The notes under the pieces: generated by a model
Seen by the model: the letters and a program-made list of their open reading frames with translations, nothing else
Database searches by the model: none
Told to the model about the DNA's origin: nothing
Shown: positions 1 to 8,659 of the stretch, one piece after another
Numbering within the stretch: the stretch's first letter is position 1
Layout of the letters: every line of letters begins with the position of its first letter
DNA from: DATCJA01 sp963814955
GTDB taxonomy: Bacteria > Acidobacteriota > Vicinamibacteria > Vicinamibacterales > UBA2999
NCBI GenBank assembly: GCA_963814955.1
Contig: CAWFEX010000004.1
Coordinates: 620,001-684,000 of the forward strand
Direction: 5' to 3'
Length of the DNA stretch: 64,000 nt
Translations under genes and position numbers: made by a program

Positions 1-1
1 G

Positions 2-376
2 ATGCCGGCGCACTTCTGGTGGGCCAGAGACCGCACACAGGCGTACATCGATGTGTATCGAGACACCATCGTCCGTCACTTGCAGGACAATCCAAGCTTT
101 CTTGTGCCGCTCCGCGGCAAGGATCTGGCGTGCTGGTGCCCGCTCGATCAACCGTGTCACGCCGATGTGTTGCTCGACTTAGCGAATCGGTACCCTATGG
201 ACGAGGACGATCCCCTGCTCCCGCTCAAGTGTCCCGAATGTGACCATGCGCTTGCGCACATCTCCGTGCGCAGCCAGACCATCCTGACAGTGAAGTGCGT
301 CCATTGTCGTCACATGTGGTCCACCGTCATCTCGATGTTGCCTGAGCATGTTCTCAAGCAGTTGCCACGGCACTAG
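2..376 (+). CDS. DUF4326-like protein with C-terminal zinc ribbon (5' partial)
   Basis: The reading frame runs in from the left edge, so the true start is probably outside the window and the Met at base 2 is likely internal. Residues 38-62 contain LRGKDLACWCPLDQPCHADV, the hallmark of the DUF4326 family, whose function is unknown. The C-terminal half holds a zinc ribbon (CPEC at about 77-80 and CVHC at about 98-101) followed by a WS..I..LP segment that resembles the zinc-ribbon protein at 8660-8875. The fusion of DUF4326 with this ribbon may be lineage-specific. The family calls are from recall of motifs; cellular role is unknown. Confidence 0.7.
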   Translation: MPAHFWWARDRTQAYIDVYRDTIVRHLQDNPSFLVPLRGKDLACWCPLDQPCHADVLLDLANRYPMDEDDPLLPLKCPECDHALAHISVRSQTILTVKCVHCRHMWSTVISMLPEHVLKQLPRH

Positions 377-546
377 CGTTTCCTCGCCGCCGGCCGCGTC
401 GCCACTGTCCTGTTACTTGACCGGACAGATCGTCGCTAGATACCGGTTCGCTGCGCCTTCTCTGGAGCAGTTCGTTGGGCCATGCCACTCATGAGGTCTA
501 CGGATGACCCGGGCACTCTCTAGTGACTAACTGGATTCGCTCATAG

Positions 547-969
547 TTGACCTTGCATCGCGTGCTATCACCGCGGAACGTGTGTGAGGATGTAGGCAAC
601 GGCGGTGTGTGGGGGTTCACCCGGCCTGTGGCGACACCTGATACACGAGACTCGCCATCGAAGGTCGATCGACGCCGCGAGCGGCGTTGGCCAGGGATGG
701 AAGTGCCTCAGCTCCGCAGCGTTCGTATCAAAGACGGGCCCGACGCCGACATCCTCGATGTATCGGCGAGCGGAATCTTATTTCGGACCGGCGAGGATCT
801 CGTTCCACACGCGAACGTCATGCTCGAGATCGTAGCCGTCGACGCGAGCGCGCTCGTACCCGCATGCGTCGTGTGGTCGCGGCGCATCACGTCCCCGAGC
901 TTCGTCTGGTACAAAATTGGGTGCCTACTGACGCGCCCTGAGGCTCTGCGGGAAATCGTTGGAGAATGA
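547..969 (+). CDS. PilZ domain protein
   Basis: A single PilZ domain, expected to bind cyclic di-GMP. Both ligand motifs are visible: RRRERR at residues 42-47 and DVSASG at 71-76, followed by beta-strand-rich sequence to the C terminus. The frame opens with a TTG at 547, but the first roughly 38 residues do not look conserved and there is no convincing ribosome binding site, so the true start probably lies closer to the RRRERR motif. It stands alone among small accessory genes with no flagellar or pilus partner nearby. Its target cannot be inferred. Confidence 0.65.
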   Translation: MTLHRVLSPRNVCEDVGNGGVWGFTRPVATPDTRDSPSKVDRRRERRWPGMEVPQLRSVRIKDGPDADILDVSASGILFRTGEDLVPHANVMLEIVAVDASALVPACVVWSRRITSPSFVWYKIGCLLTRPEALREIVGE

Positions 970-1098
970 GCCCGATACGTTGGCGGCACCGACTGCCGCC
1001 ACCCAGCGACGCCGAAGGTAGCCCACTCGACGCACACGTCATGGAACACGTCGGCTCAGCTACGCAGCTCATTAGCGGCCGCCCTCCAATCCCTATAG

Positions 1099-1302
1099 AC
1101 TACCCGGACGGATCGATACCTTCCCTCCCCAGAGGACGTCGAACGCGCCACCCATGAACTCTGTTCGCGGTGCCAGCACAGCGATAACAACGTGACCGTC
1201 TCCGTCTTCCACTGGCAGAGCACTCGCCATCTGCACTGGCGTTGCCGCGATTGTAGGCGCGTCTGGTTCAGCCCTGACCGTCGCCAAAGTCCACGCATTT
1301 AG
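1099..1302 (+). pseudogene. Zinc-ribbon mini-protein remnant
   Basis: In this frame the sequence encodes a zinc ribbon: CSRC (codons from 1162) and CRDC about 23 residues later, followed by RRVWF and a stop at 1300. The frame is open from 1099 but contains no ATG, GTG or TTG before the first cysteine pair, so as it stands it lacks a usable start. The CxxC-x(about 22)-CxxC-W layout matches the other zinc-ribbon mini-genes in this block. I read it as a broken member of that family; an unrecognised rare start codon is the alternative. Confidence 0.4.
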
Positions 1303-1442
1303 CGTTCTTCGCTGTCTTCCGTTTCACCGAGGCTGCTGCGTAACTCAGGCTGACAAACAGGCGCAGTCGTTCTCGAAACTCACCGCACGCGCGCTGCATC
1401 GCCACCGAGTACGTCGATACCGACGACAGGCGCAGCCTTTGT

Positions 1443-1997
1443 TCAGCCGGCTACCGCAACGAGCTTCTTGTACTCACTCCAGAGCGGAACCAGGCGATCC
1501 ATTCTGGCGCGCAGCGCCATCGCCGCCTCCGGCGGTAGGTCGGCAAAAGCGTCACCGCTCACGCGCGCTTTCGTTTCGGGGTCGGCTCGCTCCAGATCAA
1601 TTGATAACGGACCATCGATTTTGCCCTGGAAATCGAGAGTGGTGAACACGCGGTTTACCCCGTCGCGTACGTCGCGGTACCGTGGTTCGGAGAGGCCTGA
1701 TGCTTCGGCGCCCAATGGGATGGTTGCCGTTTCCCATTGTGCCTGTATCGCCTCGCCCCGCTCCTGTGCCGTGGATGCGGAGGCGGCCTTCTCCTGCGCC
1801 GCCTTGACGGCGTCGATCTCTTTGCGCAGGCCGCCCTCGAACTTGTCGAGGTCTGCTTCGGTGAACGTCACCTGCTTCGAGTCGTCCTGGCGTGCGGGCG
1901 CACTCGCGCGCGAGGCTTCCTCGTTCGGGTTATTGCCTCCGCATGCGGCGCCGAACAGCACGACCGTGAGTGCCGCGACCATGCACGTGCGCTTCAT
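1443..1997 (-). CDS. Putative lipoprotein of unknown function
   Basis: 184 residues starting MKRTCMVAALTVVLFGAAC. The lipobox FGAAC predicts lipidation at Cys19 after signal peptidase II cleavage. The start at 1997 is chosen over an in-frame ATG 12 bases upstream because GGAGGG lies 4 bases before it. The mature part has a charged, probably helical stretch (FEGGLRKEIDAVKAAQEKAAS) and then an alpha/beta region without recognisable domains. Transcribed alone on the minus strand. Probably an envelope-anchored protein; I do not recognise the family. Confidence 0.65.
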   Translation of the reverse strand: MKRTCMVAALTVVLFGAACGGNNPNEEASRASAPARQDDSKQVTFTEADLDKFEGGLRKEIDAVKAAQEKAASASTAQERGEAIQAQWETATIPLGAEASGLSEPRYRDVRDGVNRVFTTLDFQGKIDGPLSIDLERADPETKARVSGDAFADLPPEAAMALRARMDRLVPLWSEYKKLVAVAG

Positions 1998-2353
1998 GAA
2001 ACCCTCCAATATGCCTCGAAGATGAAGTCACATTCGACGAGCACCTTGTATGCTTCCCATCGCTACGTCTCACCTCTGAGTTGTGTGTGCGCGAGCGTCG
2101 CGGAAATGCGCCGCTCTTCGTGATTGCTCCACTAGCCCGTCGCAGCGATCGCGTCGGCTACGCCTTTTAGCACATTGGGATCCATACCGACACATCTGAT
2201 GAAGGCAACTACCTGATCAGGAGCAGCGTGTAGATGCTGCCAGGCGGAGTGTGCCGTCTGCGAACAACTTGAAGAAATATTGTCGGGAAACTGGCTCTGC
2301 CGCGCGGCACACCCGTTGCAACGTCGACTACTGCATCAAGCAGGTGGTGAGCT
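1998..2353. other. Intergenic region, nothing recognised
   Basis: Divergent gap between the lipoprotein gene (minus) and the secreted hypothetical gene (plus). It must carry both promoters, but I cannot point to convincing -35/-10 pairs. No repeat or RNA gene seen. Confidence 0.5.
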
Positions 2354-2794
2354 GTGAAGAGGACGCACGCTAGATATAGAACACTGGTGCCCACTGTGAT
2401 CGCGCTCGCGATCGGCGCCGTGGCGTGGACAGTCGAGGCGCGCCAGGCGGTACAGAAACCTCCCGAAACGGTGGCTGCGGAGAAAGCCGGCTGGTGGGTG
2501 CGGGTCAATCCAAACACCGCGGCGACGCACGTGTATTGGCGCTTTGGAGCCACGCGCCGGCAGCTTAGCGCGCCGATGTACTGGGAGCGCGGGAAGAGTC
2601 CCGAAGGCCTGGACGGTCCCGCGGCTCAGCGGATGATAGAACGCGTGCACATCGCGGCGCTGGCGATGCCACCGGCGGCGCCGGCGTCCTTCTGCGTCTT
2701 TTTCGCCGACCGCGGCGTCGCGCTCGTCGAGTTCACTCGTGAAACGAACCTCGACATCGACCGCGGTCAGACCGCGGAGCAATGCGTGCCGTGA
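2354..2794 (+). CDS. Secreted protein of unknown function
   Basis: 146 residues from a GTG start. Residues 1-30 form a plausible Sec signal peptide: basic start (MKRTHARYR), hydrophobic core (LVPTVIALAIGAVAW), then a probable cleavage near VEARQA. The rest contains a short conserved-looking segment (WWVRVNPNTAATHVYWRFGA) and a C-terminal Cys, but no domain I recognise. Likely periplasmic or extracytoplasmic. Composition matches a normal GC-rich gene, which supports it being real; function is unknown. Confidence 0.5.
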   Translation: MKRTHARYRTLVPTVIALAIGAVAWTVEARQAVQKPPETVAAEKAGWWVRVNPNTAATHVYWRFGATRRQLSAPMYWERGKSPEGLDGPAAQRMIERVHIAALAMPPAAPASFCVFFADRGVALVEFTRETNLDIDRGQTAEQCVP

Positions 2795-3063
2795 GGCGCG
2801 CCGCGGCAGCAGCGCGCTGGGTCCTCATTCGGTGAGGTCGGTCCGTAATCGAACTGATAGATGGCGTCGTCAGCGACAACCCTTACGTCATTTTGCGGGG
2901 CAGGTGCCCGCCGTCTCGCGCACTGATGTCACTTCCAGCTCGCGGAGTTTCAGATCCTCACCCGCAAAGAGGTCGATCTGGGGTGGCGGTCACCTGTCAT
3001 TCGAAGGTCACGACAAGTGCGGCTCCTCGATTCTCACGGCAGCCGTGGCTCACGCTTCGTTCC

Positions 3064-3444
3064 CTACGCGGCGTGCCTGACGCCAATCGGCAGCACACGA
3101 TGCCGCATGTACGCGACGAACGTCGCCATAGCGAGCAGCAGCAGCGTAATCACCGCCGAGCTCATCTCGCCGCGCACCAGATGGAAGGCCGTCGCTGACG
3201 CGGTCACGATCATGATCCCGCCGGCCGCCCATGTGACCAGCCACGGCATGGTCCGCGTCAGTGCGGGAAGCGTAAGTCCCACCGCGGCTAACACTTCCGC
3301 GACGCCGACGAAGAGCTGGAACCACCGCGGCAGCGACGCGTTCATCTGTTCGGCAATCTCCGGCGGGGGCGACAGAAACAGCCAGCCGTGGGCGAAGAAC
3401 GCAACCGCGAGCAGCACCTGCAAGACCCAGAGCACGATGTTCAT
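3064..3444 (-). CDS. DoxX-like integral membrane protein
   Basis: 126 residues with four hydrophobic segments (about 3-24, 42-62, 68-88 and 92-112), the usual size and layout of the DoxX/DoxD-like family. The stretch FAHGWLFLSPPPEI near the N terminus and a second segment LFVGVAEVLAAVGLTLP match the family pattern. DoxX proteins sit in the cytoplasmic membrane and have been linked to redox or stress responses; the substrate is not predictable here. It is a monocistronic minus-strand gene. Confidence 0.75.
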   Translation of the reverse strand: MNIVLWVLQVLLAVAFFAHGWLFLSPPPEIAEQMNASLPRWFQLFVGVAEVLAAVGLTLPALTRTMPWLVTWAAGGIMIVTASATAFHLVRGEMSSAVITLLLLAMATFVAYMRHRVLPIGVRHAA

Positions 3445-3808
3445 GACGACTTTCCTCCCCTACCAGCACGTCGAATGAGAAACGCTCGGATCGACATCCA
3501 ACCACAGAAGTGAGTCGACCGCGATGAAATCTGGCGACGTTCTGGCGACAAGCTCGGCCGAAATGCGAATGGAGAGGCGGCGGCACCCCGGCTGGCGTGG
3601 GCGTTATCGTTCAGCGGCATTGCTGGAGGCATCCCGCCGAATCGGTTCCCTCAGCTTGCGCCAGAAACCCAGACCGGAACCCACACCCGCGTAGACGTTC
3701 CGGAATCAGTTGCTTTATCAAGCGCGGTGTGCGGCCCCCGTATGATCGCTACCTCTGATCGCTACCTCGCACGATCCGCAATCGATCGGCAAATGACAGG
3801 GAGGGACG
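3445..3808. other. Intergenic region, nothing recognised
   Basis: Divergent gap between the DoxX-like gene and the GYD-domain gene. Short open frames here look like shadows or chance. A near-direct repeat (gatcgctacctctgatcgctacctc, at about 3743-3767) is present but unexplained. Confidence 0.4.
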
Positions 3809-4135
3809 ATGCCGCTCTATCTATCGAAGTTCAGCTACACGCCAGAGACCTGGGCCAGGCTGATCTCGAATCCAGAAGATCGCCGAAAGGCCGCTCAGTC
3901 GTACATCGAGTCGGTCGGTGGAAAGCTCCATGGGTTCTGGTACGGCTTCGGCTCACACGATGGCTACAACTTATGGGAGGCGCCCGACAACGTCTCCATG
4001 GCCGCGGTTGCGCTGGCGATTAGTGGCGGCGGTGCGCTCAGCTCGTTTGAGACGACCGTCCTCCTGACCGTCGATGAAACGATGGATGCCCTGCGCAAGG
4101 CCGAGCAAATCCGCTACCGAGCGCCCGGCGCGTAA
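3809..4135 (+). CDS. GYD domain protein
   Basis: 108 residues matching the small GYD family, a ferredoxin-like alpha/beta fold: MPLYLSKFSYTPETWARLI at the start, then GGKLHGFWYGFGSHDGYNLWEAP, which contains the GxYD/GYN-type signature, then an MAAVALAISGGGALSSFETT helix and strand. The full family length is present and intact. GASGGGA-type loops are typical. Function of the family is unknown; it is often found in stress or redox neighbourhoods. ATG follows an agggacg ribosome-binding-like stretch. Confidence 0.8.
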   Translation: MPLYLSKFSYTPETWARLISNPEDRRKAAQSYIESVGGKLHGFWYGFGSHDGYNLWEAPDNVSMAAVALAISGGGALSSFETTVLLTVDETMDALRKAEQIRYRAPGA

Positions 4136-4226
4136 CAGTCGTGCGCCCCAAGTCCGTCCGATCAGGCGCGTCCGCAGCGCCCACACAACCGCGGCGAGGA
4201 TCGGCACCATCTAGAGGGTCATCGAT

Positions 4227-4671
4227 CATTGGCGGCCTCGAGCCCACACGGCCGTGGTCACATGGGAGCGCAACGGCGCGGCGTTCACGGACAACCGATA
4301 CAGCCGCGCACATCGCTGGAATTTCGATGGGGGAATCGAGGTCGCCGCTTCAGCTTCCCCGCATGTGGTCCCGCCCCCGCTCTCAGTCGCAGAGGCCGTG
4401 TGTTGCGGCATTGGCCGCTTGCCACATGCTCTGGTTCCTCTCTATCGCGGCTAAACAGGGCTTCGTGGTCGAGAGGTATCACGACGAGGCGAGCGGGGTG
4501 ATTGCCACGAATGCCGATCGCAAGCTGGCGATGACACAGGTCACGTTGCGTCCACGGCTGGTGTTTGCCGCGGAGAATCGGCCATCAACGGCCCAGCATG
4601 AAGTGATGCACCACGGGGCACACGAGCAGTGGGATGAAGGAACCCCTCGGATGAAGGCCGGGATGAAGTGA
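4227..4671 (+). pseudogene. OsmC/Ohr family protein, frameshifted and truncated
   Basis: Two frames together spell an OsmC-type thiol peroxidase. The first encodes VVTWERNGAAFTDNRYSRAH and WNFDGGIEVAASASPHVVPPPLS. After a shift near 4385-4405 the second encodes ALAACHMLWFLSIAAKQGF, including the expected peroxidatic Cys, then the region up to RPSTAQHEVMHHGAHE. The protein then runs into non-homologous sequence at about 4632, where GGGATGAA repeats start, and the C-terminal strand with the second catalytic Cys is absent. OsmC/Ohr proteins reduce organic hydroperoxides; this copy cannot be functional as read. Confidence 0.75.
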
Positions 4672-4773
4672 GTTATGAATTTGCCAGGAAAAACGCTGAT
4701 TTGCAGGTTCATCCGGGATGAAGTTGGGTTGCTGGGATGAACCCCTTCCGGGATGAGGTTTGGGATGAACCTC
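4632..4773 (+). repeat. Cluster of GGGATGAA motifs
   Basis: The octamer GGGATGA(A/G) occurs six times in about 140 bases (near 4632, 4661, 4715, 4735, 4752 and 4763), irregularly spaced. The cluster starts where the OsmC remnant breaks off and ends just upstream of the response regulator gene. It could be a degenerate minisatellite or a set of protein-binding sites. Confidence 0.6.
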
Positions 4774-4794
4774 TGACGGGCTTGGTGAGTCTCG

Positions 4795-5313
4795 GTGGGG
4801 TGCTGGCCCTGCCTTATGGGATGGAACGAAACTTTCTTCGCCGCGCGTGTGCCTCCCCCCGCACGCGGCAAAACTGTTCTCATTGTCGAGGACGATCCAC
4901 AACTCCGCGAGCTGTATAAGACGACGCTCACGATGGCGGGTTTCGTCGTCGTCGCGGTGGCAGATGGGCTCGATGCCTTGCGCCGTATCGACGCCGGGGA
5001 ACCCCTACCAAGCGCGGTCGTGCTGGACATGGAATTGCCGCGCCTGCACGGCCGCGACGTTCAGCGCGAACTGGCAGCCCATGTCAATACTCGTCAGATT
5101 CCCATCGTCGTCGTATCAGGGACAGACACACGCGGCCTGAACCCGAACGACTTCGCGTGCGTTCTGCGGAAACCGATTGAGCCGGAACAGCTCGTCAAGG
5201 CGATTGACGATTGTGTGCGTGGGGTTGGACCCCGGAATCAGTGGGCAGCTCGTGTGAAGCACTTCGTGAGTCGGAAAATGCGGCGCCGCGCCACTGACGA
5301 GCAAGGCAACTGA
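4795..5313 (+). CDS. Stand-alone response regulator (receiver domain)
   Basis: 172 residues with one receiver domain at about 26-145. Seen: acidic pair in VLIVEDDPQ, phospho-acceptor Asp in VVLDMELPRLHG, Thr/Ser in VVVSGTD, and the conserved Lys in LRKPIEPEQL. There is no DNA-binding output domain; a short basic tail follows. The GTG at 4795 is the first start, but ATG 4819 is also possible, because the receiver proper begins only at residue 26. No intact partner kinase lies nearby; the two kinase genes in this block are broken. Confidence 0.8.
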   Translation: MGCWPCLMGWNETFFAARVPPPARGKTVLIVEDDPQLRELYKTTLTMAGFVVVAVADGLDALRRIDAGEPLPSAVVLDMELPRLHGRDVQRELAAHVNTRQIPIVVVSGTDTRGLNPNDFACVLRKPIEPEQLVKAIDDCVRGVGPRNQWAARVKHFVSRKMRRRATDEQGN

Positions 5314-5614
5314 CATCGGCGAGGGGGCTTGCACCCGAGCCGTTCTCCGTCAACGGTGGCGACGGTGGGCGGTATCCACAGGTCAAATGGCGCGGCAACG
5401 TCGTTCGGCCGGCACGAGTCATCATCGAACATGTGCTCGCGCGTCCGCTGAGACCCAGTGAGCTGGTTCGCCAACCCACTAACTGAGCGCCTCGCAACGG
5501 CCCAGGTTGAGTTGCGGGTTAAGGTGAATCACTTTTTCCTGAGCTGTCCCATTTGAGCTGCCCATGTCCGGGAACCTCACCTAAGGGAGCAACTGCTGAA
5601 GCGAGGAGTCCAAC
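5314..5614. other. Intergenic region, nothing recognised
   Basis: Gap between the response regulator and a zinc-ribbon gene. The last 20 bases carry the GCGAGGAG ribosome binding site of the downstream gene. No other feature seen. Confidence 0.5.
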
Positions 5615-5803
5615 ATGGCCTCTACGCATCCTCCGCCGTCCCGAACTACTCCGAAAGCAGACCCGGGTCTAATTCTTCGTCTGGAATGTCCTCAGTGTCA
5701 CTCGCGCAAGGCGCTGGTCGTCGCCACCCATTACGGTGGGATGATGCGCTTTTGTCCAGCATGTGAGCACGCGTGGGACTGTCCCGATGCCCTCAGCACC
5801 TAA
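5615..5803 (+). CDS. Zinc-ribbon mini-protein
   Basis: 62 residues. A disordered Ser/Pro/Thr-rich N terminus of about 25 residues precedes a zinc ribbon: CPQC and CPAC separated by 21 residues, followed by EHAWDCP. GCGAGGAG about 7 bases upstream supports the ATG at 5615. It belongs to the set of short zinc-ribbon genes in this block. The stop is followed by TCTTCG..CGCTTC..TTCGGTTT, which also follows the gene at 8660-8875, so the duplication seems to include the 3' flank. Function unknown; nucleic-acid or protein binding is possible. Confidence 0.6.
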   Translation: MASTHPPPSRTTPKADPGLILRLECPQCHSRKALVVATHYGGMMRFCPACEHAWDCPDALST

Positions 5804-5851
5804 CCTGTCTTCGTTTCCTCTGCAGCCGCTTCTGGCCTTCGGTTTCACCGA

Positions 5852-6073
5852 CTATCCAGTTGTCAAAGACGGCTGATTCAATCGCATCCGCACACGCCAG
5901 GAACAGATCCGGTCGGCGCTCCGACGTTGATCGAAATGCGTCTTTCGACATGACGGCCGGCAGAACCGGTGATGCGGGCGCGTCGGCTCGAAGGGCTGGA
6001 GACAGAAGGCGCAGAGGCTTTCCAAAACGCGTTCTGCGTGGCGATCGGCGACCGCGCTAGGCATCGGTATCAC
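5852..6073 (-). CDS. Small Cys-rich zinc-finger protein
   Basis: 73 residues with a compact Cys cluster: CAFC at residues 21-24 and FCRPSCRK about 15 residues later (CxxC-x15-CxxxC), in the context CAFCLQPFEPTRPHHRFC. This CxxC...RFCxxxCR pattern is common in short bacterial zinc-finger proteins, so I regard the frame as real although it is antisense to no other gene. It differs from the CxxC-x(about 20)-CxxC ribbons elsewhere in the block. No strong ribosome binding site is visible, and function is unknown. Confidence 0.5.
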   Translation of the reverse strand: MIPMPSAVADRHAERVLESLCAFCLQPFEPTRPHHRFCRPSCRKTHFDQRRSADRICSWRVRMRLNQPSLTTG

Positions 6074-6252
6074 CTCGCCTCAGTTGGCGCCACGTCGCGA
6101 ATTCAAGCGTGCGCCCAGCGTGTCTATCGGTCACAGTCCGCCCCCATCTGGGCCTGACCTTTGTCTGCCCGTTGGCCGCCTTCCAAGACGGGCGTTGTTC
6201 GGTTTCGGCGTAAAGGGGCATTTTCTGTCCTGGTATCTGCCTTGCCTCTTGG

Positions 6253-6639
6253 GTGCGCGTGCCCGATCAGTTGGTGTATGACGCGCCGACCATCATGTGG
6301 CGAATGTGTCGCGCCGATGGCCTGTTGTTGTCGCATGCGGTGATTAGTCCGCGCGCTGACGGTACGATCGTCACCTGGTTCCTCAACGGTCACAAGCTCG
6401 GGTCTCGAGTCTTCAACGACTGGACCAGCGCACTCCGTTGGAGCGACCAGTTGCAGGCCCAGAACTGGACGTTGGGCTGGCGCCTCGTACCGGAATACGA
6501 CGATACGCACGGGGAAGACAAAGCGCGCGAATCCACCATCATCAGCGAGCACGTGAAGGCCGCGGAAGCCTTCGCGGAAATCGACCGACTGTCCTCGGAG
6601 ATGGTGCGCACTGGTCGTTTAAGTCGGCCCCATCGATAG
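6253..6639 (+). CDS. Hypothetical protein
   Basis: 128 residues from a GTG start. The central part (MWRMCRADGLLLSHAVISPRADGTIVTWFLNGHKLGSRVFNDWTSAL) looks like a small beta-rich fold with a regular pattern and no low-complexity sequence, which argues for a genuine gene. The C-terminal third is helical and charged (EHVKAAEAFAEIDRLSSEM). The more conserved-looking part begins at MWRM (6295), so the start may lie there. I do not recognise a named domain. The broken kinase gene follows directly. Confidence 0.5.
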   Translation: MRVPDQLVYDAPTIMWRMCRADGLLLSHAVISPRADGTIVTWFLNGHKLGSRVFNDWTSALRWSDQLQAQNWTLGWRLVPEYDDTHGEDKARESTIISEHVKAAEAFAEIDRLSSEMVRTGRLSRPHR

Positions 6640-6651
6640 ACTGCGGGGTAG

Positions 6652-7229
6652 CTGCTCCAGCAAAATCGCGACGGCGCTTTCTATATCAACCGCAAGCTAT
6701 TCGCACTTGTTAGGCCGCAGCCGCTCGAACAGAGCGTTATCGATGTCAATGACCTGGTTGAACAGGCACGCAGTGTAATCGAGCGAGTTCTCGGCGACCG
6801 GATCCGGGTGTCTTTCAATCTCGCCGCGGCAGCGCCTATCGTGCGGGTCGACGCGGTCCGATTGGAGTGGATACTGCTAAGTCTCGTCGGGAACGCCGCG
6901 GACGCTATGCCCAGTGGCGGAATGCTGAGCATTGGAACAGCGTCGGTCGACACTCCTCTAAACGTCACCGCTCACGACATGCCCCGCCTCCGCGTCACGT
7001 TCGGCTGACGATCAGCGACACTGGTCGCGGCATGAGCGGGGAAGCCCGGACCACAGCGTTCGAGCTCTTCTTCACCACCAAGGCAGGCGGCTGGGGACTA
7101 TGACGAGCGTGGTGGTGACGATTGGCCGTCTAGGGGGGGTGGGTGGATGTGCACGAAAATGTGCCGAGCGGCACTCGAATTGAGATCTACCTGCCAGCGT
7201 TGGGAGGAATGTGTACCGGTTAGACGACG
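6652..7229 (+). pseudogene. Histidine kinase ATPase domain remnant
   Basis: Pieces in three frames reconstruct the C-terminal part of a sensor kinase. 6652-7008 encodes PLEQSVIDVNDLVEQA, then the N box GNAADAMPSGGML. The frame is lost at about 7003 and continues in another as VRLTISDTGRGM (G1 box) and FELFFTTKAGG (F box). It is lost again at about 7100 and resumes near 7143 as VPSGTRIEIYLP, the usual last strand. The dimerisation and sensor domains are missing. At least two frameshifts and a 5' truncation mean it is dead. Confidence 0.75.
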
Positions 7230-7453
7230 TCACGGGCTCCTCTCACGGTGGGGTTCGGCAGAAACTACCCGCTAGAACGGGCAGCGCGATCGGTCCAGTG
7301 CCTCGTGGAATCGGTCGTAGCCGTCGCGTTCAGGATGGCCAAGGTTCTTCACGTCGCGTGGGGATGAACCCCATGTACCGCGGCGGCGAGGCTCGTGGGA
7401 TCTCAGGTTCTCTCAGGAGCACGAGGACAGCCAGGCGGCCGTCGGCATCCGCC

Positions 7454-8110
7454 TCAGTAATTATCGATTGGTCGTACGTGAATTTTCCGTTTGCGCGCCC
7501 CTTTGCGCAGGCCTCGAACGCTATCTACAATTTGCCATACCGTAACGGTTCGTCGTAAAGGCCAGCTGCGACGTCGAGCGCTCGTCACCATCCGAGTCAA
7601 CGATCGGTCACCGAGCACCGCGGTGATCGGATACCAGATCAACGCGATGATTCCCGTACCGCTCCAGTACGGAAACCCGCCGATCAGGGTTACGAGACAC
7701 CCGGCTAAAGTACGCAGCGCCAATGCACCGAGAGCGTCCCAGAGGCGCCCATACACCACACTGCGCGTGAGACTAGAAGCATCTGCAAGCATCAGGCGGA
7801 AGTCCGAGTCACGATCCCCCAACGTGACATCGCCGCGCGGAGCAACGGACTGTGAATCTACAGTTTCGAAGATCCTCAATCCTTCGATGAGTTCACGGGC
7901 GGGAAAACCGATGGCCTTACCGTATTCGCGAATGATCGCGCGGCGGTAGATGCCAGTCGGCAATCGTGATACGTCATCGCGTTCAAGGTCGGCAAGCAAT
8001 GAGCGCTTGACTTTCGTTACTTCGGCGAGCCCATCGAGAGTCATACCGCGACTTTCTCGATGCTCTCGCAGCCTATCGCCGAGGGTGAGATTCGAACCGT
8101 GCGGCATCAT
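7454..8110 (-). CDS. RodZ-like helix-turn-helix membrane protein
   Basis: 218 residues. The N terminus is an HTH_25/RodZ-type helix-turn-helix (LTLGDRLREHRESRGMTLDG and KVKRSLLADLERDDVSRLPTG, then YRRAIIREYGKAIGF). About 60 residues later come two hydrophobic segments (ALGALALRTLAGCLVTLIGG and GTGIIALIWYPITAVLG), then a basic tail. RodZ itself has one transmembrane helix and links the cytoskeleton to the wall, so this is at most a relative. Two adjacent ATGs (8110 and 8107) are possible. A small membrane ORF overlaps its start upstream, which suggests coupling. Confidence 0.65.
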   Translation of the reverse strand: MMPHGSNLTLGDRLREHRESRGMTLDGLAEVTKVKRSLLADLERDDVSRLPTGIYRRAIIREYGKAIGFPARELIEGLRIFETVDSQSVAPRGDVTLGDRDSDFRLMLADASSLTRSVVYGRLWDALGALALRTLAGCLVTLIGGFPYWSGTGIIALIWYPITAVLGDRSLTRMVTSARRRSWPLRRTVTVWQIVDSVRGLRKGARKRKIHVRPIDNY

Positions 8111-8243
8111 GCAACCGTTGCGTGATAAGCCACTTCTGGCTTACAGGACTAATCTTGACGCGGCCGAAGGCACGCCTCCGACTGGATACGCGGACTAGGA
8201 TCCCGATCGCCATTAGAGCGGCCCAGAGTAAAGCCGTGAACAA
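8073..8243 (-). CDS. Possible small membrane protein upstream of the HTH gene
   Basis: A 56-residue frame with one hydrophobic helix (FALFTALLWAALMAIGILVRV) followed by a basic, regular tail (SSRRRAFGRVKISPVSQKW). It starts at a TTG and its 3' end overlaps the start of the helix-turn-helix gene, as expected for two coupled genes. There is no ATG and no clear ribosome binding site, so it may be a remnant. Not recognised. Confidence 0.3.
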   Translation of the reverse strand: MFTALLWAALMAIGILVRVSSRRRAFGRVKISPVSQKWLITQRLHDAARFESHPRR

Positions 8244-8659
8244 TGCGAATCGAGACGATACTCAGGATTCAGCGTTCCGGCAATCGACCTATCGTCTCTG
8301 CTTGCTAACCCATTACGGTCAGGGGTGCGTCATCACCGCCCCAACGTACGCATACGCCGCCGAAGTGTCCTCCAGGCCCGGGTGTCTCGAGGCTCGACAT
8401 GAAGAGACCCATAATCGCCCCCGCCACTTTTAGTGGCGTGGCTCTGTCGGAAGCGTTCGTCGTAAAGTCGCGCCATGCGCGAAGCGCAGTGCGGCCGTCC
8501 TCGAGTGCATAGCATGGCGCTATGGGTCCCCAGCGTTCACGCGCCCTGATTTTGAAAAATGTGGGTAATCATGCTTTCACAAACCATGCTCACTGGTGTG
8601 CTCATTTGAACAGCCACGCCGCCTAGGACTGACTACGATCCCTCAATCCGGAAGGTCAA
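8244..8659. other. Intergenic region, nothing recognised
   Basis: More than 400 bases without a supported gene. The last 20 bases include GGAAGG, the ribosome binding site of the next gene. Short frames on both strands look random. Confidence 0.45.

Noticed and set aside
966..1157. Possible small gene overlapping the PilZ stop codon (ATGA)
   Set aside because: Sequence is Pro/Arg-rich without pattern or homology I recognise; overlap alone is weak evidence in GC-rich DNA.
4632..4773. CRISPR-like array of GGGATGAA units
   Set aside because: The unit is only 8 bases, spacing is irregular and no cas gene is present.
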